NCBI GenBank assembly: GCA_937925715.1
Contig: CALAMG010000021.1
Span: 1 to 15,871 of the forward strand
Direction: 5' to 3'
Origin: an uncultured Collinsella sp.
GTDB taxonomy: Bacteria > Actinomycetota > Coriobacteriia > Coriobacteriales > Coriobacteriaceae
DNA length: 15,871 nt
This document shows positions 1 to 8,066 of this stretch, in pieces (position 1 is the first letter of the stretch; each line of letters starts with the position of its first letter). The translations under genes and the position numbers were made by a program. Under the pieces are notes generated by a model, which ran no database searches, was not told where the DNA came from, and worked only from the letters and a program-made list of their open reading frames with translations.

Positions 1-55
1 ACGGCAGACCTCGCAGAACTGAGAATCCCCTGGTTTCAACTACGGGGAGTGTCAA
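1..55 (+). mobile_element. Right end of an IS200/IS605-type element (partial, omega-RNA-like 3' end)
   Basis: The segment contains a GAGAATC lead-in, a short stem (CCCC, then TGG pairing with CTA across a small loop, then GGGG) and ends in GAGTGTCAA. This order (GAGAATC, hairpin, then a GNGNNTCAA-like end) matches the known right end of tnpB-bearing IS200/IS605 elements such as ISDra2, where it is the 3' end of the omega-RNA scaffold and the flanking DNA acts as guide. No tnpA or tnpB lies in the window; the element would extend to the left of base 1. An exact inverted copy closes the window. Identification is by motif resemblance only. Confidence 0.6.
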
Positions 56-56
56 A

Positions 57-152
57 CTGCTCTTGCTGCTCGCCATCGCGATCGTGACCCTTGTCGGCAA
101 GTGGAAGGTGTATACTGAGGATGACAGCGATACGAACTACGAGGTGCTTTAG
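57..152 (+). pseudogene. 5'-truncated, internally deleted copy of the DUF5684-like membrane protein gene
   Basis: The frame reads LLLLAIAIVTLVGKWKVY and then jumps to TEDDSDTNYEVL and a stop. It matches the N-terminal membrane segment of the intact downstream gene (GIAIVTLVGKWKVY) joined directly to its C-terminal tail (LEDDSDTDYEVL), so about 100 central residues are missing although the frame is kept. Codons 5' of the first Leu are replaced by the IS-like right end. The following palindrome is shared with the intact copy, so gene plus palindrome was duplicated in tandem before the deletion and insertion. It is unlikely to be functional. Confidence 0.8.
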
Positions 153-155
153 CTG

Positions 156-179
156 AAATTCGCAAGCGCTTGCGAATTT
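156..179. repeat. 24-bp perfect palindrome, copy 1
   Basis: Arm AAATTCGCAAGC (156-167) is followed directly by its exact reverse complement (168-179). An identical palindrome sits at 661-684 after the intact paralog. The core GCAAGCGCTTGC, with a central CG, resembles LacI-family operators. Copy 1 lies just upstream of the ribosome binding site of the next gene, so it could be an operator. There is no T-tract, which argues against a normal intrinsic terminator. Confidence 0.75.
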
Positions 180-201
180 AAATATCTGAAAGGAAAATTT
201 G

Positions 202-657
202 ATGCATTCCTATTCCGCCCTGCTCAGTGCGTTTTTCTATACGCTTGTTTTGCTGTTGGGCATCGCGATCGTGACCCTTGTCGGCAAGTGGAAGGTGTAT
301 GCCAAGCTCGGCATGCCGGGTTGGTACTCCCTCATCCCCGTCTTCTCCGACTACAAGCTCTGCGAGCGAGTCCGCGGCGGTGAGGAGAACAAGACATTCC
401 TCATGGCGTATCTCATTGTGTTGATCTGCTCGTGGGTGCTCTGTTGGGCGCCGGCGGTCAACTGGATTCTCATCATTGCACAGTTCGTGATGAACATCAT
501 CGTCCTCAACGATCTTGCCCACACTTTCGGTAAGGAGTCCGCCTATACGATCGGCCTCGTACTGCTCGGTATCGTGTTCTGGCCGATGCTCGGGTTTGGT
601 GAAAGCGAGCCTGTTGACCTTGAGGATGATAGCGATACGGACTACGAGGTTCTTTAG
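202..657 (+). CDS. DUF5684-like small integral membrane protein
   Basis: A 151-residue hydrophobic protein. ATG at 202 is preferred over the in-frame TTG at 199 because AAAGGA (189-194) is better spaced from it. A first membrane helix covers about residues 6-27. It is followed by the signature WKVYAKLGMPGWYSLIPVFSDYKLCE-like stretch (Trp-Lys-Val-Tyr, Gly-Trp, Leu-Ile-Pro), then two closely spaced helices at about 66-103 and a fourth at about 113-131. The tail is strongly acidic (EDDSD). This arrangement fits DUF5684-type proteins, sometimes mislabelled as signal peptidase-like; no catalytic residues or function are known. It is the intact member of a tandem pair, the upstream copy being a remnant. 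Function is unknown. Confidence 0.8.
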   Translation: MHSYSALLSAFFYTLVLLLGIAIVTLVGKWKVYAKLGMPGWYSLIPVFSDYKLCERVRGGEENKTFLMAYLIVLICSWVLCWAPAVNWILIIAQFVMNIIVLNDLAHTFGKESAYTIGLVLLGIVFWPMLGFGESEPVDLEDDSDTDYEVL

Positions 658-660
658 CTG

Positions 661-684
661 AAATTCGCAAGCGCTTGCGAATTT
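661..684. repeat. 24-bp perfect palindrome, copy 2
   Basis: Identical to the palindrome at 156-179 and located 3 bp after the stop codon of the intact membrane protein gene, just as copy 1 follows the remnant. It was carried along by the tandem duplication. It could form a long stem in the 3' end of the transcript or be a LacI-type binding site. Confidence 0.75.
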
Positions 685-727
685 CAATGAATCATACGTT
701 GGATATGTACTTAGCTGTTTCTAGATC

Positions 728-764
728 AAAAGGGGCTACCGTCAGTACGACGGTAGCCCCTTTT
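728..764. terminator. Bidirectional rho-independent terminator
   Basis: A perfect 12-bp stem, GGGGCTACCGTC (732-743) with GACGGTAGCCCC (749-760), encloses a 5-nt loop. AAAA precedes it and TTTT follows it, so it can work on both strands. It lies between the convergent membrane protein gene and the BspA-like gene and would end both transcripts. Confidence 0.93.
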
Positions 765-798
765 GCTGTCTTTAGCTAATTATTCTGTTTGGAAAATT

Positions 799-1488
799 TC
801 AAATTGGACATCTGGAAAATTGTCTGGTGAAGGCATAGTCCCAATCCGGATCGATCACACCTGGTGCTCCTGTACTAAAGCGAGCGTTTTCCCTCCAATT
901 TTCTAGGGTCCAAGAACTCAGATCTTCGGATAGGTTCATGCAGCCATAGAACATCCTGTTCAAATCCACTGCCCGCGAAATATTCCATGTTTCGGCACCG
1001 ATTTTTCTTAGCCTTTCACATTCGAAAAACATCTCATGCAAGTCAACAGCACTGTAGAGGTTGTAGCCGTCCATGCCGAGCCGTTTTAGCGATTTGCAAC
1101 CATAGAACATTCGACTCGTATCAGCCACCAACGGCATTCCGAAACGCGGCATCCTGACCTGCTCAAGGTTACCACAGCTTTCGAAAAGGCCTTGAGCTGC
1201 AGTCGTGCATGTCGTATCCAGTTTCTCCAGATCGGCTGCACAGAGATTTTTAAACCGGTTGAACCAATGGCAGAGTTTCCTCGGTTTTATCCCGCCGTCC
1301 GCAACGGAAACACCGGTAACGCGATCAGCGATCGCGTCAGTTGTCCAGCAATGATCGTTAAAATTTTCGAAGACCTTCGTTACATGCTTTCCAGCAAATT
1401 CTGTTCCCAACACAGGAATGCGCCCATAGCGGTAAAAGGTAAGTGATTCATCGTCTACGGAGTATACGGCAAATTGCCTGTCAGCCAT
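799..1488 (-). CDS. BspA-type (DUF285) leucine-rich-repeat-like protein
   Basis: A 229-residue protein. The reading frame opens at 1602, but ATG at 1488 is chosen because GAAAGGA lies just upstream of it and the protein then starts MADRQFAVYSVDD. Residues 1-60 form a lead-in with ESLTFYRYG, typical of proteins carrying this repeat. At least three DUF285/BspA-type units follow: DTSRMFYGCKSLKRL (~124-137), DLHEMFFECERLRKI (~149-163) and DLNRMFYGCMNLSEDLSSW (~175-193), plus a degenerate unit near 97-112 (LFESCGNLEQV). Such repeats usually occur in large secreted or wall-anchored proteins. This one has no signal peptide, membrane helix or sorting motif, so it is probably cytoplasmic or a shortened family member. 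A ligand-binding role is only an inference. Confidence 0.8.
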   Translation of the reverse strand: MADRQFAVYSVDDESLTFYRYGRIPVLGTEFAGKHVTKVFENFNDHCWTTDAIADRVTGVSVADGGIKPRKLCHWFNRFKNLCAADLEKLDTTCTTAAQGLFESCGNLEQVRMPRFGMPLVADTSRMFYGCKSLKRLGMDGYNLYSAVDLHEMFFECERLRKIGAETWNISRAVDLNRMFYGCMNLSEDLSSWTLENWRENARFSTGAPGVIDPDWDYAFTRQFSRCPI

Positions 1489-1829
1489 TTCGATTCCTTT
1501 CTCTCGGCCTACGGCAATATGATTGCCTGACAAACGAGAAGGTTTTGAAACCGCGGAATCTATGGTCGAAATTGTTTCAGATGAACGATATGGACAAGCC
1601 ATACCACTGGTTTAAATCTATCCTTACATTCAGTCCCACCATAAAAGACCGGGCTTTCCTGTTTGCAACTCCCCAGGTTGAAACGTGGTTGTTTGACAAG
1701 AGGTATGCGATTATTGAAACGGCACGTGAAGCGGGCTATTTGCAAAGGCACCGCGACGTGGAAATTGGTAAAATATCAAATCGATCCTCTTGAATACGCT
1801 GCAAGACTTGCAGCCGGAAAAGGAAAGGA
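1489..1829. other. Intergenic region between divergent BspA-like and adhesin genes
   Basis: This 341-bp stretch should hold the promoters of both divergent genes. Visible features: a perfect inverted repeat, GGCAAT-ATG-ATTGCC (1513-1527), 25 bp upstream of the BspA-like start; and a weak forward promoter candidate TTGAAA (1714-1719), 17-bp spacer, TATTTG (1737-1742). An open forward frame (about 1581-1793, MNDMDKPYHWFKSIL... to stop) looks somewhat protein-like (Ile-Ile-Glu-Thr-Ala-Arg-Glu-Ala) but lacks a ribosome binding site. It may be a gene remnant. Nothing else is convincing. Confidence 0.4.
1513..1527. promoter_or_regulatory. 6-3-6 inverted repeat upstream of the BspA-like gene
   Basis: GGCAAT and ATTGCC separated by ATG form a perfect inverted repeat in the leader or promoter area of the minus-strand BspA-like gene. 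Size and position suit a dimeric repressor site, but no regulator is identified and chance occurrence is possible. Confidence 0.3.
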
Positions 1830-4800
1830 ATGATGCAAGACATGAACGAAACAGACAACAAGCAAAAGAAAGGGGGAGGCATGTTCAGCAAGATCAAGGC
1901 CGTCAGCCGCCGCGCTGCGACCGTTGCCGCCGGTACCGTGCTCGTTTTGTCGCAATGCCTGGGCAGCTTCGGTGCCGCATTCGCGCCGAGTACGGCCTAT
2001 GCAGATACTTCAACTAAGACGGCAACCGTCACCCTCGCCGATACCGAGAACGGCAGCCTGTCGTTTGTCGGCAGGGACGACGACACCAAGACCATTACGG
2101 TGAATGTCGGCGAGACGGTCGCAATCAAGGCCTCTCCCGCCGACGGGTATTTCGCCGACAGCCTCTCCGTCTTCAATAACTCCGATAACGATGCCTCCGC
2201 CGTCTCGCTCAAGGACGGGATCGGCACCTTCAAGGTGACCGGCAGCGCCACCGTTTCCACCATGTTCTACGAGAACGGTTCTAACGGCTCCTCCATCCTC
2301 AAGGCCGTGAAGGTCAAGGAGGGTAAGGCCAACAAGGCTATCGATGAGAAGACCTATATCAAGGAGAACGCCGATTCCAAGTACGTCGGACTCGGCGACA
2401 AGCTGGAGAAGAAGGATGTACTCACCGTGACCACCACGGTCGTCGACTCCAACATCCTCCCGAATGCCTCTCTCGATAACCTCTGGGCCGACGACGACGG
2501 CGATGGCATGTCGGACCATGCAGACGCGCTGCGAGCAAATGCAGTCAGCCATGCGATCCTCTATGACCTCAACGAGGATTCCGACTACTATGTCGGCTAC
2601 GCCGGCTCCCGCATCTCCGGTGCCACCCTTGCCGATTGGGGCGCCTCCGAGAACAACGCCGACGCCAAGATGCGCGACGGATTTGTGTTCGACGATGCCA
2701 CCGGCCTCATCTATGTGCCGAAGAAGTATACCGAGAAGAACAAGAAGGGCGAACTCAAGGTCGCTTCCTCCCGTATCCAGCTGCTCTATGCAACTGCAGA
2801 CAAGGGCGCAGAGAACAGCATCAGCGTCAAGATCTCCGAGGACGGCGTGGACGGGGATGTCGCCGAGAACGGAACCGCCAAGGTCGATATCCTCGCCACC
2901 GACACGAAGATCGTTCTCGCCAAGGACAAGGCCGCCCGCGAGTCGCTGAAAGACAGCTCGATCGATTCCGTCATCGCGAACGGCATCGAGTACACCCGCG
3001 ATATGGACATGTGGTCCTACGATGAGGGCACCGGTACGCTCGATCTCAAACTCGCTCCGGCCGGCGTCCGCACCGTCAAGGTCAAGCTGACGAACGATAC
3101 CGGCAAGACTGTCGGCAACTTTCTCACCTCTATCGCCACCAAGGCATTCGCCGGTAACGTGAACAACATCGGCACCTGGAAGTTCAATACGGCACCATAT
3201 GTCGGCATGACCTTCCACACCGCCGGCCACAACAAGTACACCGGTACCGCGGCCGGCGGCCATACCATGCCGGCAGTCGAGAACCCGTCCGGCGGCCGCT
3301 ACGAGGCGAAGACCATCTACCAGGCGCTCGGCACCCAGGGCGTGGACGTCTCCGCCCTGCAGTCCGGCAACTACTCCATCGAGCGCACCTGCACGATCAA
3401 CGCGCAGACCACGTCCTCCGGCGTGGAGATCCCCAACGCCGCAAACCTCAACCTGACTTGCGGCCATGTCGGCGTCAACCCATCCGGCCAGCTCCAGAAT
3501 GGCTACAACCAGCCGAAGTACACCGATGACGATTACGGCCAGACCGTCCGTGTCGCCGCCGTGTACGGCAACGAGGCCGTCGTGGGCGTCACTGTCCCGA
3601 CCACCTTCACGCAGGCAGGTGCCGGCTTCTTCAAGGTCAACTGGCAGCTCAACAAGGTCAACGTGACCTTCAGTAAGATTTCCGCCGATGCCAAGGTGAC
3701 GAACGGCAACAGCGAGTACTCCTATGCGGGCGCCGAGTTCGATATCTACCGCACCCGCGACAACGCGCTGGTCGCCCATATCACCATGGACGGCAACGGC
3801 CATGCCAGCTACCAGCTCGACCCGAACGAGAACTATTACGCCGTCGAGACCAAGGCCCCGCAGGGTTTCCAGAGGTACGAGGGACATATCGAGTTCTCGA
3901 CCGGTAACAGTGCCGGGGAACAGCAGCTCAAGGACGACCCTGGTGTCGTGAAGATCACCGTCGCAAAGAAGGATTCCGCGACAAGCGGTACCGCCCAGAC
4001 AAGCCTTTCGCTTGAAGGCGCCGAGTACAAGATCACTTCGCTTTCAACTCCTGGCTGGGAAGCGACTGGAAAGACAAATGCCAAGGGCGTTCTGTACTTT
4101 GATCGCGTTCCGTTTGGTGATATTCAAATCGTAGAAATCAAGGCACCCGCCGGTTATAAGCTTGATACAACTGTGCATACCTATACGGTTAATGCCAATC
4201 AAGGCACCGACACCGGCGTTTTTGAGCTTGAGCCGGAAGACGATTTCGCCGAGAACCCGCAGGCGTTCGATGTCGAGATCGCCAAGACCAAAGGCGGCGA
4301 GGACGACAGTTGGGAGTCCGACAACGGCCATGGCAAGCCCGCCGTCGGCGTGCAGTTCCAGATCATCTCGAACTCCACCGGCAAGGTCGTCGGCACGCTG
4401 ACCACCAACGAGAGCGGATTCGCCTCCACCAAGGATTCCGATACCTGTGACGAGACCTCCATCTCCGAGGACAAGACGGATGATGCAACCCGTCCGTGGT
4501 TCGGCGAGGGCAAGCGTAATGCCGGCATCGACGGCGCGCTGCCGATCGATCAGAAGGGCTACACGATCCACGAGGTGGATTCCACGGTGCCCGAGGGTTA
4601 CGACCATGTCGATGACTGGACTATCTCGGCAGATGAAGAGGTCAACCAGAGCACGAAGTACTACTCCGTGATCGACAAGACGTTGACGAGCCGACTCCAG
4701 ATCGTTAAATGCGACGCGGAGACGGGCAACACGGTTCTGCTCTCCGGCTTCAAGTTCCAGATCCTCGATGCTGACGGCAAGGTCGTATCGTTTGACGACC

Positions 4801-7800
4801 CGTATGACGTGAACGCCAAGGTTGACACGTTCACCACCGACGCGAACGGTCAAGTTTCCATGCCCGGAAAGCTGAAGTCCGGCAAGTACGCCGTCAAGGA
4901 AATCGCCACCTCCGCCCCGTATCTGCTCAACAGCGAGACGGTCGGTTTCGAGGTCTCCAAGGACTACAAAGACGCCTCTCCCATCACCGTCGTAAAGGTC
5001 TTCGACAGGCAGGTCATGGGGCAGGCGACCATCACCAAGTCCTGCGCCGATGACGGCAAGAATCTCAAAGATGCAGAGTACGATGTCGTCGCGCAGGAGA
5101 ATGTCGTCTCCCCCGATGGCACCGTGCGTGCGTCCAAGGGACAGGTCGTCGACCATGTGACCACCGGTGACGATGGAACCGCCACCACCAAGAAACTTTA
5201 TCTCGGTTCCGGTTCCGCAACCTATGCCTTCATCGAGACCAAGGCTCCGAAGGGCCATGTGCTCGATACGACCCCGGTCGAGTTCACCCTTTCCTATAAG
5301 GACGACAAGACCGATCTCGTGACCGCTTCCGTAGAGCAGAAGGACAAGCCGACCAAGGTAAAGGTCAACAAGACCATTCTCGGTACCGATGATGTCCTCG
5401 CCGGCGCCAAGTTCGACATTTGGAACATCGATGACCAGGAGACCTTCCAGACCGGAACTTCCGTCGCAATCCGCGCCGATGAGGGCAAAGAGGTCTCCGT
5501 CAAGCAGAATGTCTCCTCTTCCACCGTCACGGTCAATTCGAATGAATATTCGATTGTCCTGAAGGACAAGGACGGCAAGGAGATCGAGGTCGGAAGCGAC
5601 ACGGCTGTCGAGGCCGGTGACTACACCGTCGTGGCTAAGAAGGGCGACGATGAGGTGAAGCTTTCCGACGCCACGATTTCCGTAGACAAGGGTAAGTCCT
5701 ATACCGTCGCCATCAAGAATCATATCTTCGGAACTTCCGCAGAACTCAGCGAGACCGGTGACTCGGTGCCGAGCGTGAAACTGACGTGGGATGCCGCCCG
5801 CATGGCATACACCACCGACAAGGCCCTTGCCTCCGGCAAATACACCGTCTCCGTCGATGGTGTCGCGGTGGGAAAGATTTCCGTCAAGAGCGGCGAGATC
5901 GCCTACGCATCCATCTCCAATGACACGGTCAAGCGCGAGCCCGTCCTCCTCAAAGACGGCAAGAAGTTCACCGAGCGCACCACAGATGTAAAGGGTGAGT
6001 TCGACGTGAAGCACCTCACCACCGGTTCCTACCGCATGGTCGAGACCGAGGCTCCAGCCGGCTACATCGAGAACCCGAACGTTTTCGCCTTCACAGTCGA
6101 TTCCGACGGCATGACCGAGGGCGTGATCGAGTACACGATCGATGTCACGGACGACTACACCAAGCTCCATGTCTCCAAGCGCGATATCACGAATGAGGCC
6201 GAAATCGAAGGCGCGAAGCTCACGCTCAAGGATTCCGATGGCAAGGTCATCGATTCGTGGACTTCCACCACGGAGGACCATGTGATCAATGCCCTCGCGC
6301 CCGGCAAGTACACGCTCACCGAAGAGCGCACGCCGCACACTTATGATGTAGCGGAGTCCATCGATTTCACCGTGGAGAAGACCGGCGAGATCCAGACCGC
6401 CGTCATGTACGACAAGCCGATCTCCATCAAGGGCGAGATTGACAAGCGCCAGGAGATCGCTGACCCCACGCATCCGTATACGGAGGCTAACGGGGACGGC
6501 GAGAACAACGCCGATACCAGCACGTCAGATGACGGAAGCTATGATTACACCCTCGATTTCCGCTCCACCTCTAACACCTGGACGGATGAGTTCACCGTCG
6601 AGGACGACCTTTACGGAGTCATGACCGGTAAGGCCACCCTCGATTCGATCACGACCCCGCAGGCGTACAAGGACTTCGATGGCAAGATGAACGTCTGGTA
6701 CAAGACCGATCAGACACCATCCGATTACTCCGACGAATCCGGTGCCAACCAGACCCTTTCCGACGGACACGGCAACCCGTGGCTCACCGACGAGTCCAAT
6801 TCCGAAACCCTTGGCGAAGACGGCCGCAAGATTGATTACACCGGCTGGAAGCTTTGGAAAGCCGACGTGTCCACCACCGAGGCCGAGGACCTTAAGGTAT
6901 CCGACCTCGAGCTTGCCGAGGGCGAGCACGTCACTGCAATCCGTTTCGAGTACGGGCGCGTCGAATCCGGCTTCACCACGCGTGAGGACGATTGGGACCG
7001 CGCCGGCATCAAGGACTCCCATGATGACGTGAACGACGCAACCGAGACCGCCAAGGGCAACGGTTCGTACTCCGATGGGGTCTCCATCCTCGTTGATCTC
7101 GACGGCTCCGGCAAGTTCACGGCATTCGGCAATAACGGTCTCGGCGGTAAGATCAAGCAGAAGGATGGCACCTATACCTGTAAGGACGGGGATACCGTCT
7201 ATTCCCTCACCCTGAACAAGGACGGGTCCGCCTCCGCGAAGATGACCGATAAGGACGGCAAGGAGACCAAGGTCGACCTCGCCGCCGGTCAATTCAAGAT
7301 CAGCGAGGGCGTTTCCGGTGACTATGCACCGGCTATCGTCCATATGAAGGTCACCGACGATTACCGCGCTGGCGACTCCTTGGAGAATTACGCCAAGGTC
7401 GACCTCTACCGCAACGGCGGTGGCGAGGACCAGCTCGAGGACCATGACGATGACAAGGTGAAGCAGACCCCGAAGTCCGATTCCGCCATCATCGGCACCA
7501 CGCTCACCGGCGAAGACGGCAAGCACACCGTCAAGGTCGGCGAGAAGGTCGAGCTCACCGATACCGTCTCCTACACGAATATCGAGGCAGGTGTCGAGCA
7601 TACCGTCACCGGTACGCTTATGGATAAGACCACCGGCGCTCCCCTCTCCGATGGGGACGGTAACCCACTCAGCTCGAGCGTCACCTTCACTCCGGAGGAG
7701 AAGGACGGCACCGTTGAGGTCAAGTTCACCGTCGATACGACACATCTGGACGGCCACGATCTCGTGGCATTCGAGACGCTGACCACCAAGGAAACGGAAA

Positions 7801-8036
7801 CCGACAGGGAGACCGGCGAGAAGACAACCGTCGACAAGACCGTTGCCGAGCACAAGGACATCGACGATGCGAACCAGACCGTCACCGTCACCAGCGACAA
7901 GTCCTCGATGGCCCAAACCGGCCGAAACATCCTGATCGGCGCCGCAATCGCGGCTGCCGTCGCCGCCGGTGCGGGCGGTACGTATATCTACCGCAAGCGC
8001 CATCAAATCGATGACGCCGACGATATGATGGAGTAA
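1830..8036 (+). CDS. Giant multi-Cna-B / VaFE-repeat wall-anchored adhesin (SpaA-pilin-like)
   Basis: A 2068-residue surface protein. Start choice: ATG 1830 or 1833 behind AAAAGG (1818-1823). ATG 1881 (Met18) behind AAGGGGGAGG is an alternative and gives a conventional signal peptide. Export signal: about residues 18-58, cleavage predicted after AYA58. Residues ~63-147 are beta-rich and InlB-B-repeat-like; ~150-600 is an adhesin head of unrecognised fold. Then seven Cna-B/SpaA-type domains, each marked by an E-box: YAVE673, IVE769, TIHE915, AVKE1024, AFIE1136, RMVE1405, TLTE1498. The family forms internal Lys-Asn isopeptide bonds. A spacer region ~1531-1885 precedes a VaFE module (~1888-2015, with LVAFETL at 1978-1984). 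C-terminal sorting signal: MAQTG (2027-2031), hydrophobic helix (~2033-2055), then RKRH. The class B sortase gene next door is the likely anchoring enzyme. The sixth Cna-B contains a large insertion, and domain 2 has atypical codon use. Confidence 0.93.
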   Translation: MMQDMNETDNKQKKGGGMFSKIKAVSRRAATVAAGTVLVLSQCLGSFGAAFAPSTAYADTSTKTATVTLADTENGSLSFVGRDDDTKTITVNVGETVAIKASPADGYFADSLSVFNNSDNDASAVSLKDGIGTFKVTGSATVSTMFYENGSNGSSILKAVKVKEGKANKAIDEKTYIKENADSKYVGLGDKLEKKDVLTVTTTVVDSNILPNASLDNLWADDDGDGMSDHADALRANAVSHAILYDLNEDSDYYVGYAGSRISGATLADWGASENNADAKMRDGFVFDDATGLIYVPKKYTEKNKKGELKVASSRIQLLYATADKGAENSISVKISEDGVDGDVAENGTAKVDILATDTKIVLAKDKAARESLKDSSIDSVIANGIEYTRDMDMWSYDEGTGTLDLKLAPAGVRTVKVKLTNDTGKTVGNFLTSIATKAFAGNVNNIGTWKFNTAPYVGMTFHTAGHNKYTGTAAGGHTMPAVENPSGGRYEAKTIYQALGTQGVDVSALQSGNYSIERTCTINAQTTSSGVEIPNAANLNLTCGHVGVNPSGQLQNGYNQPKYTDDDYGQTVRVAAVYGNEAVVGVTVPTTFTQAGAGFFKVNWQLNKVNVTFSKISADAKVTNGNSEYSYAGAEFDIYRTRDNALVAHITMDGNGHASYQLDPNENYYAVETKAPQGFQRYEGHIEFSTGNSAGEQQLKDDPGVVKITVAKKDSATSGTAQTSLSLEGAEYKITSLSTPGWEATGKTNAKGVLYFDRVPFGDIQIVEIKAPAGYKLDTTVHTYTVNANQGTDTGVFELEPEDDFAENPQAFDVEIAKTKGGEDDSWESDNGHGKPAVGVQFQIISNSTGKVVGTLTTNESGFASTKDSDTCDETSISEDKTDDATRPWFGEGKRNAGIDGALPIDQKGYTIHEVDSTVPEGYDHVDDWTISADEEVNQSTKYYSVIDKTLTSRLQIVKCDAETGNTVLLSGFKFQILDADGKVVSFDDPYDVNAKVDTFTTDANGQVSMPGKLKSGKYAVKEIATSAPYLLNSETVGFEVSKDYKDASPITVVKVFDRQVMGQATITKSCADDGKNLKDAEYDVVAQENVVSPDGTVRASKGQVVDHVTTGDDGTATTKKLYLGSGSATYAFIETKAPKGHVLDTTPVEFTLSYKDDKTDLVTASVEQKDKPTKVKVNKTILGTDDVLAGAKFDIWNIDDQETFQTGTSVAIRADEGKEVSVKQNVSSSTVTVNSNEYSIVLKDKDGKEIEVGSDTAVEAGDYTVVAKKGDDEVKLSDATISVDKGKSYTVAIKNHIFGTSAELSETGDSVPSVKLTWDAARMAYTTDKALASGKYTVSVDGVAVGKISVKSGEIAYASISNDTVKREPVLLKDGKKFTERTTDVKGEFDVKHLTTGSYRMVETEAPAGYIENPNVFAFTVDSDGMTEGVIEYTIDVTDDYTKLHVSKRDITNEAEIEGAKLTLKDSDGKVIDSWTSTTEDHVINALAPGKYTLTEERTPHTYDVAESIDFTVEKTGEIQTAVMYDKPISIKGEIDKRQEIADPTHPYTEANGDGENNADTSTSDDGSYDYTLDFRSTSNTWTDEFTVEDDLYGVMTGKATLDSITTPQAYKDFDGKMNVWYKTDQTPSDYSDESGANQTLSDGHGNPWLTDESNSETLGEDGRKIDYTGWKLWKADVSTTEAEDLKVSDLELAEGEHVTAIRFEYGRVESGFTTREDDWDRAGIKDSHDDVNDATETAKGNGSYSDGVSILVDLDGSGKFTAFGNNGLGGKIKQKDGTYTCKDGDTVYSLTLNKDGSASAKMTDKDGKETKVDLAAGQFKISEGVSGDYAPAIVHMKVTDDYRAGDSLENYAKVDLYRNGGGEDQLEDHDDDKVKQTPKSDSAIIGTTLTGEDGKHTVKVGEKVELTDTVSYTNIEAGVEHTVTGTLMDKTTGAPLSDGDGNPLSSSVTFTPEEKDGTVEVKFTVDTTHLDGHDLVAFETLTTKETETDRETGEKTTVDKTVAEHKDIDDANQTVTVTSDKSSMAQTGRNILIGAAIAAAVAAGAGGTYIYRKRHQIDDADDMME

Positions 8037-8066
8037 CCTTTAAGAGGGGCTTCCATCGCCTACTGA

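Noticed and set aside
178..687. Minus-strand frame of 169 codons opposite the small membrane protein
   Set aside because: The forward frame encodes a clear hydrophobic family protein; the reverse product is His/Glu/Arg-rich with no recognisable motif.
1443..1793. Forward 116-codon frame between the BspA-like gene and the adhesin
   Set aside because: Its first part overlaps the start of the BspA-like gene in antisense and no ribosome site precedes any internal ATG; the 3' half may be a gene remnant, so it is described under the intergenic entry and not called as a gene.
2010..3887. Long minus-strand open frame (625 codons) opposite the adhesin
   Set aside because: Antisense shadow of the GC-rich, strongly codon-biased adhesin; its product is a low-complexity Val/Gly/Asp/Leu mix without domains. 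The same applies to 4044-6473 and 6525-8006 on the minus strand.
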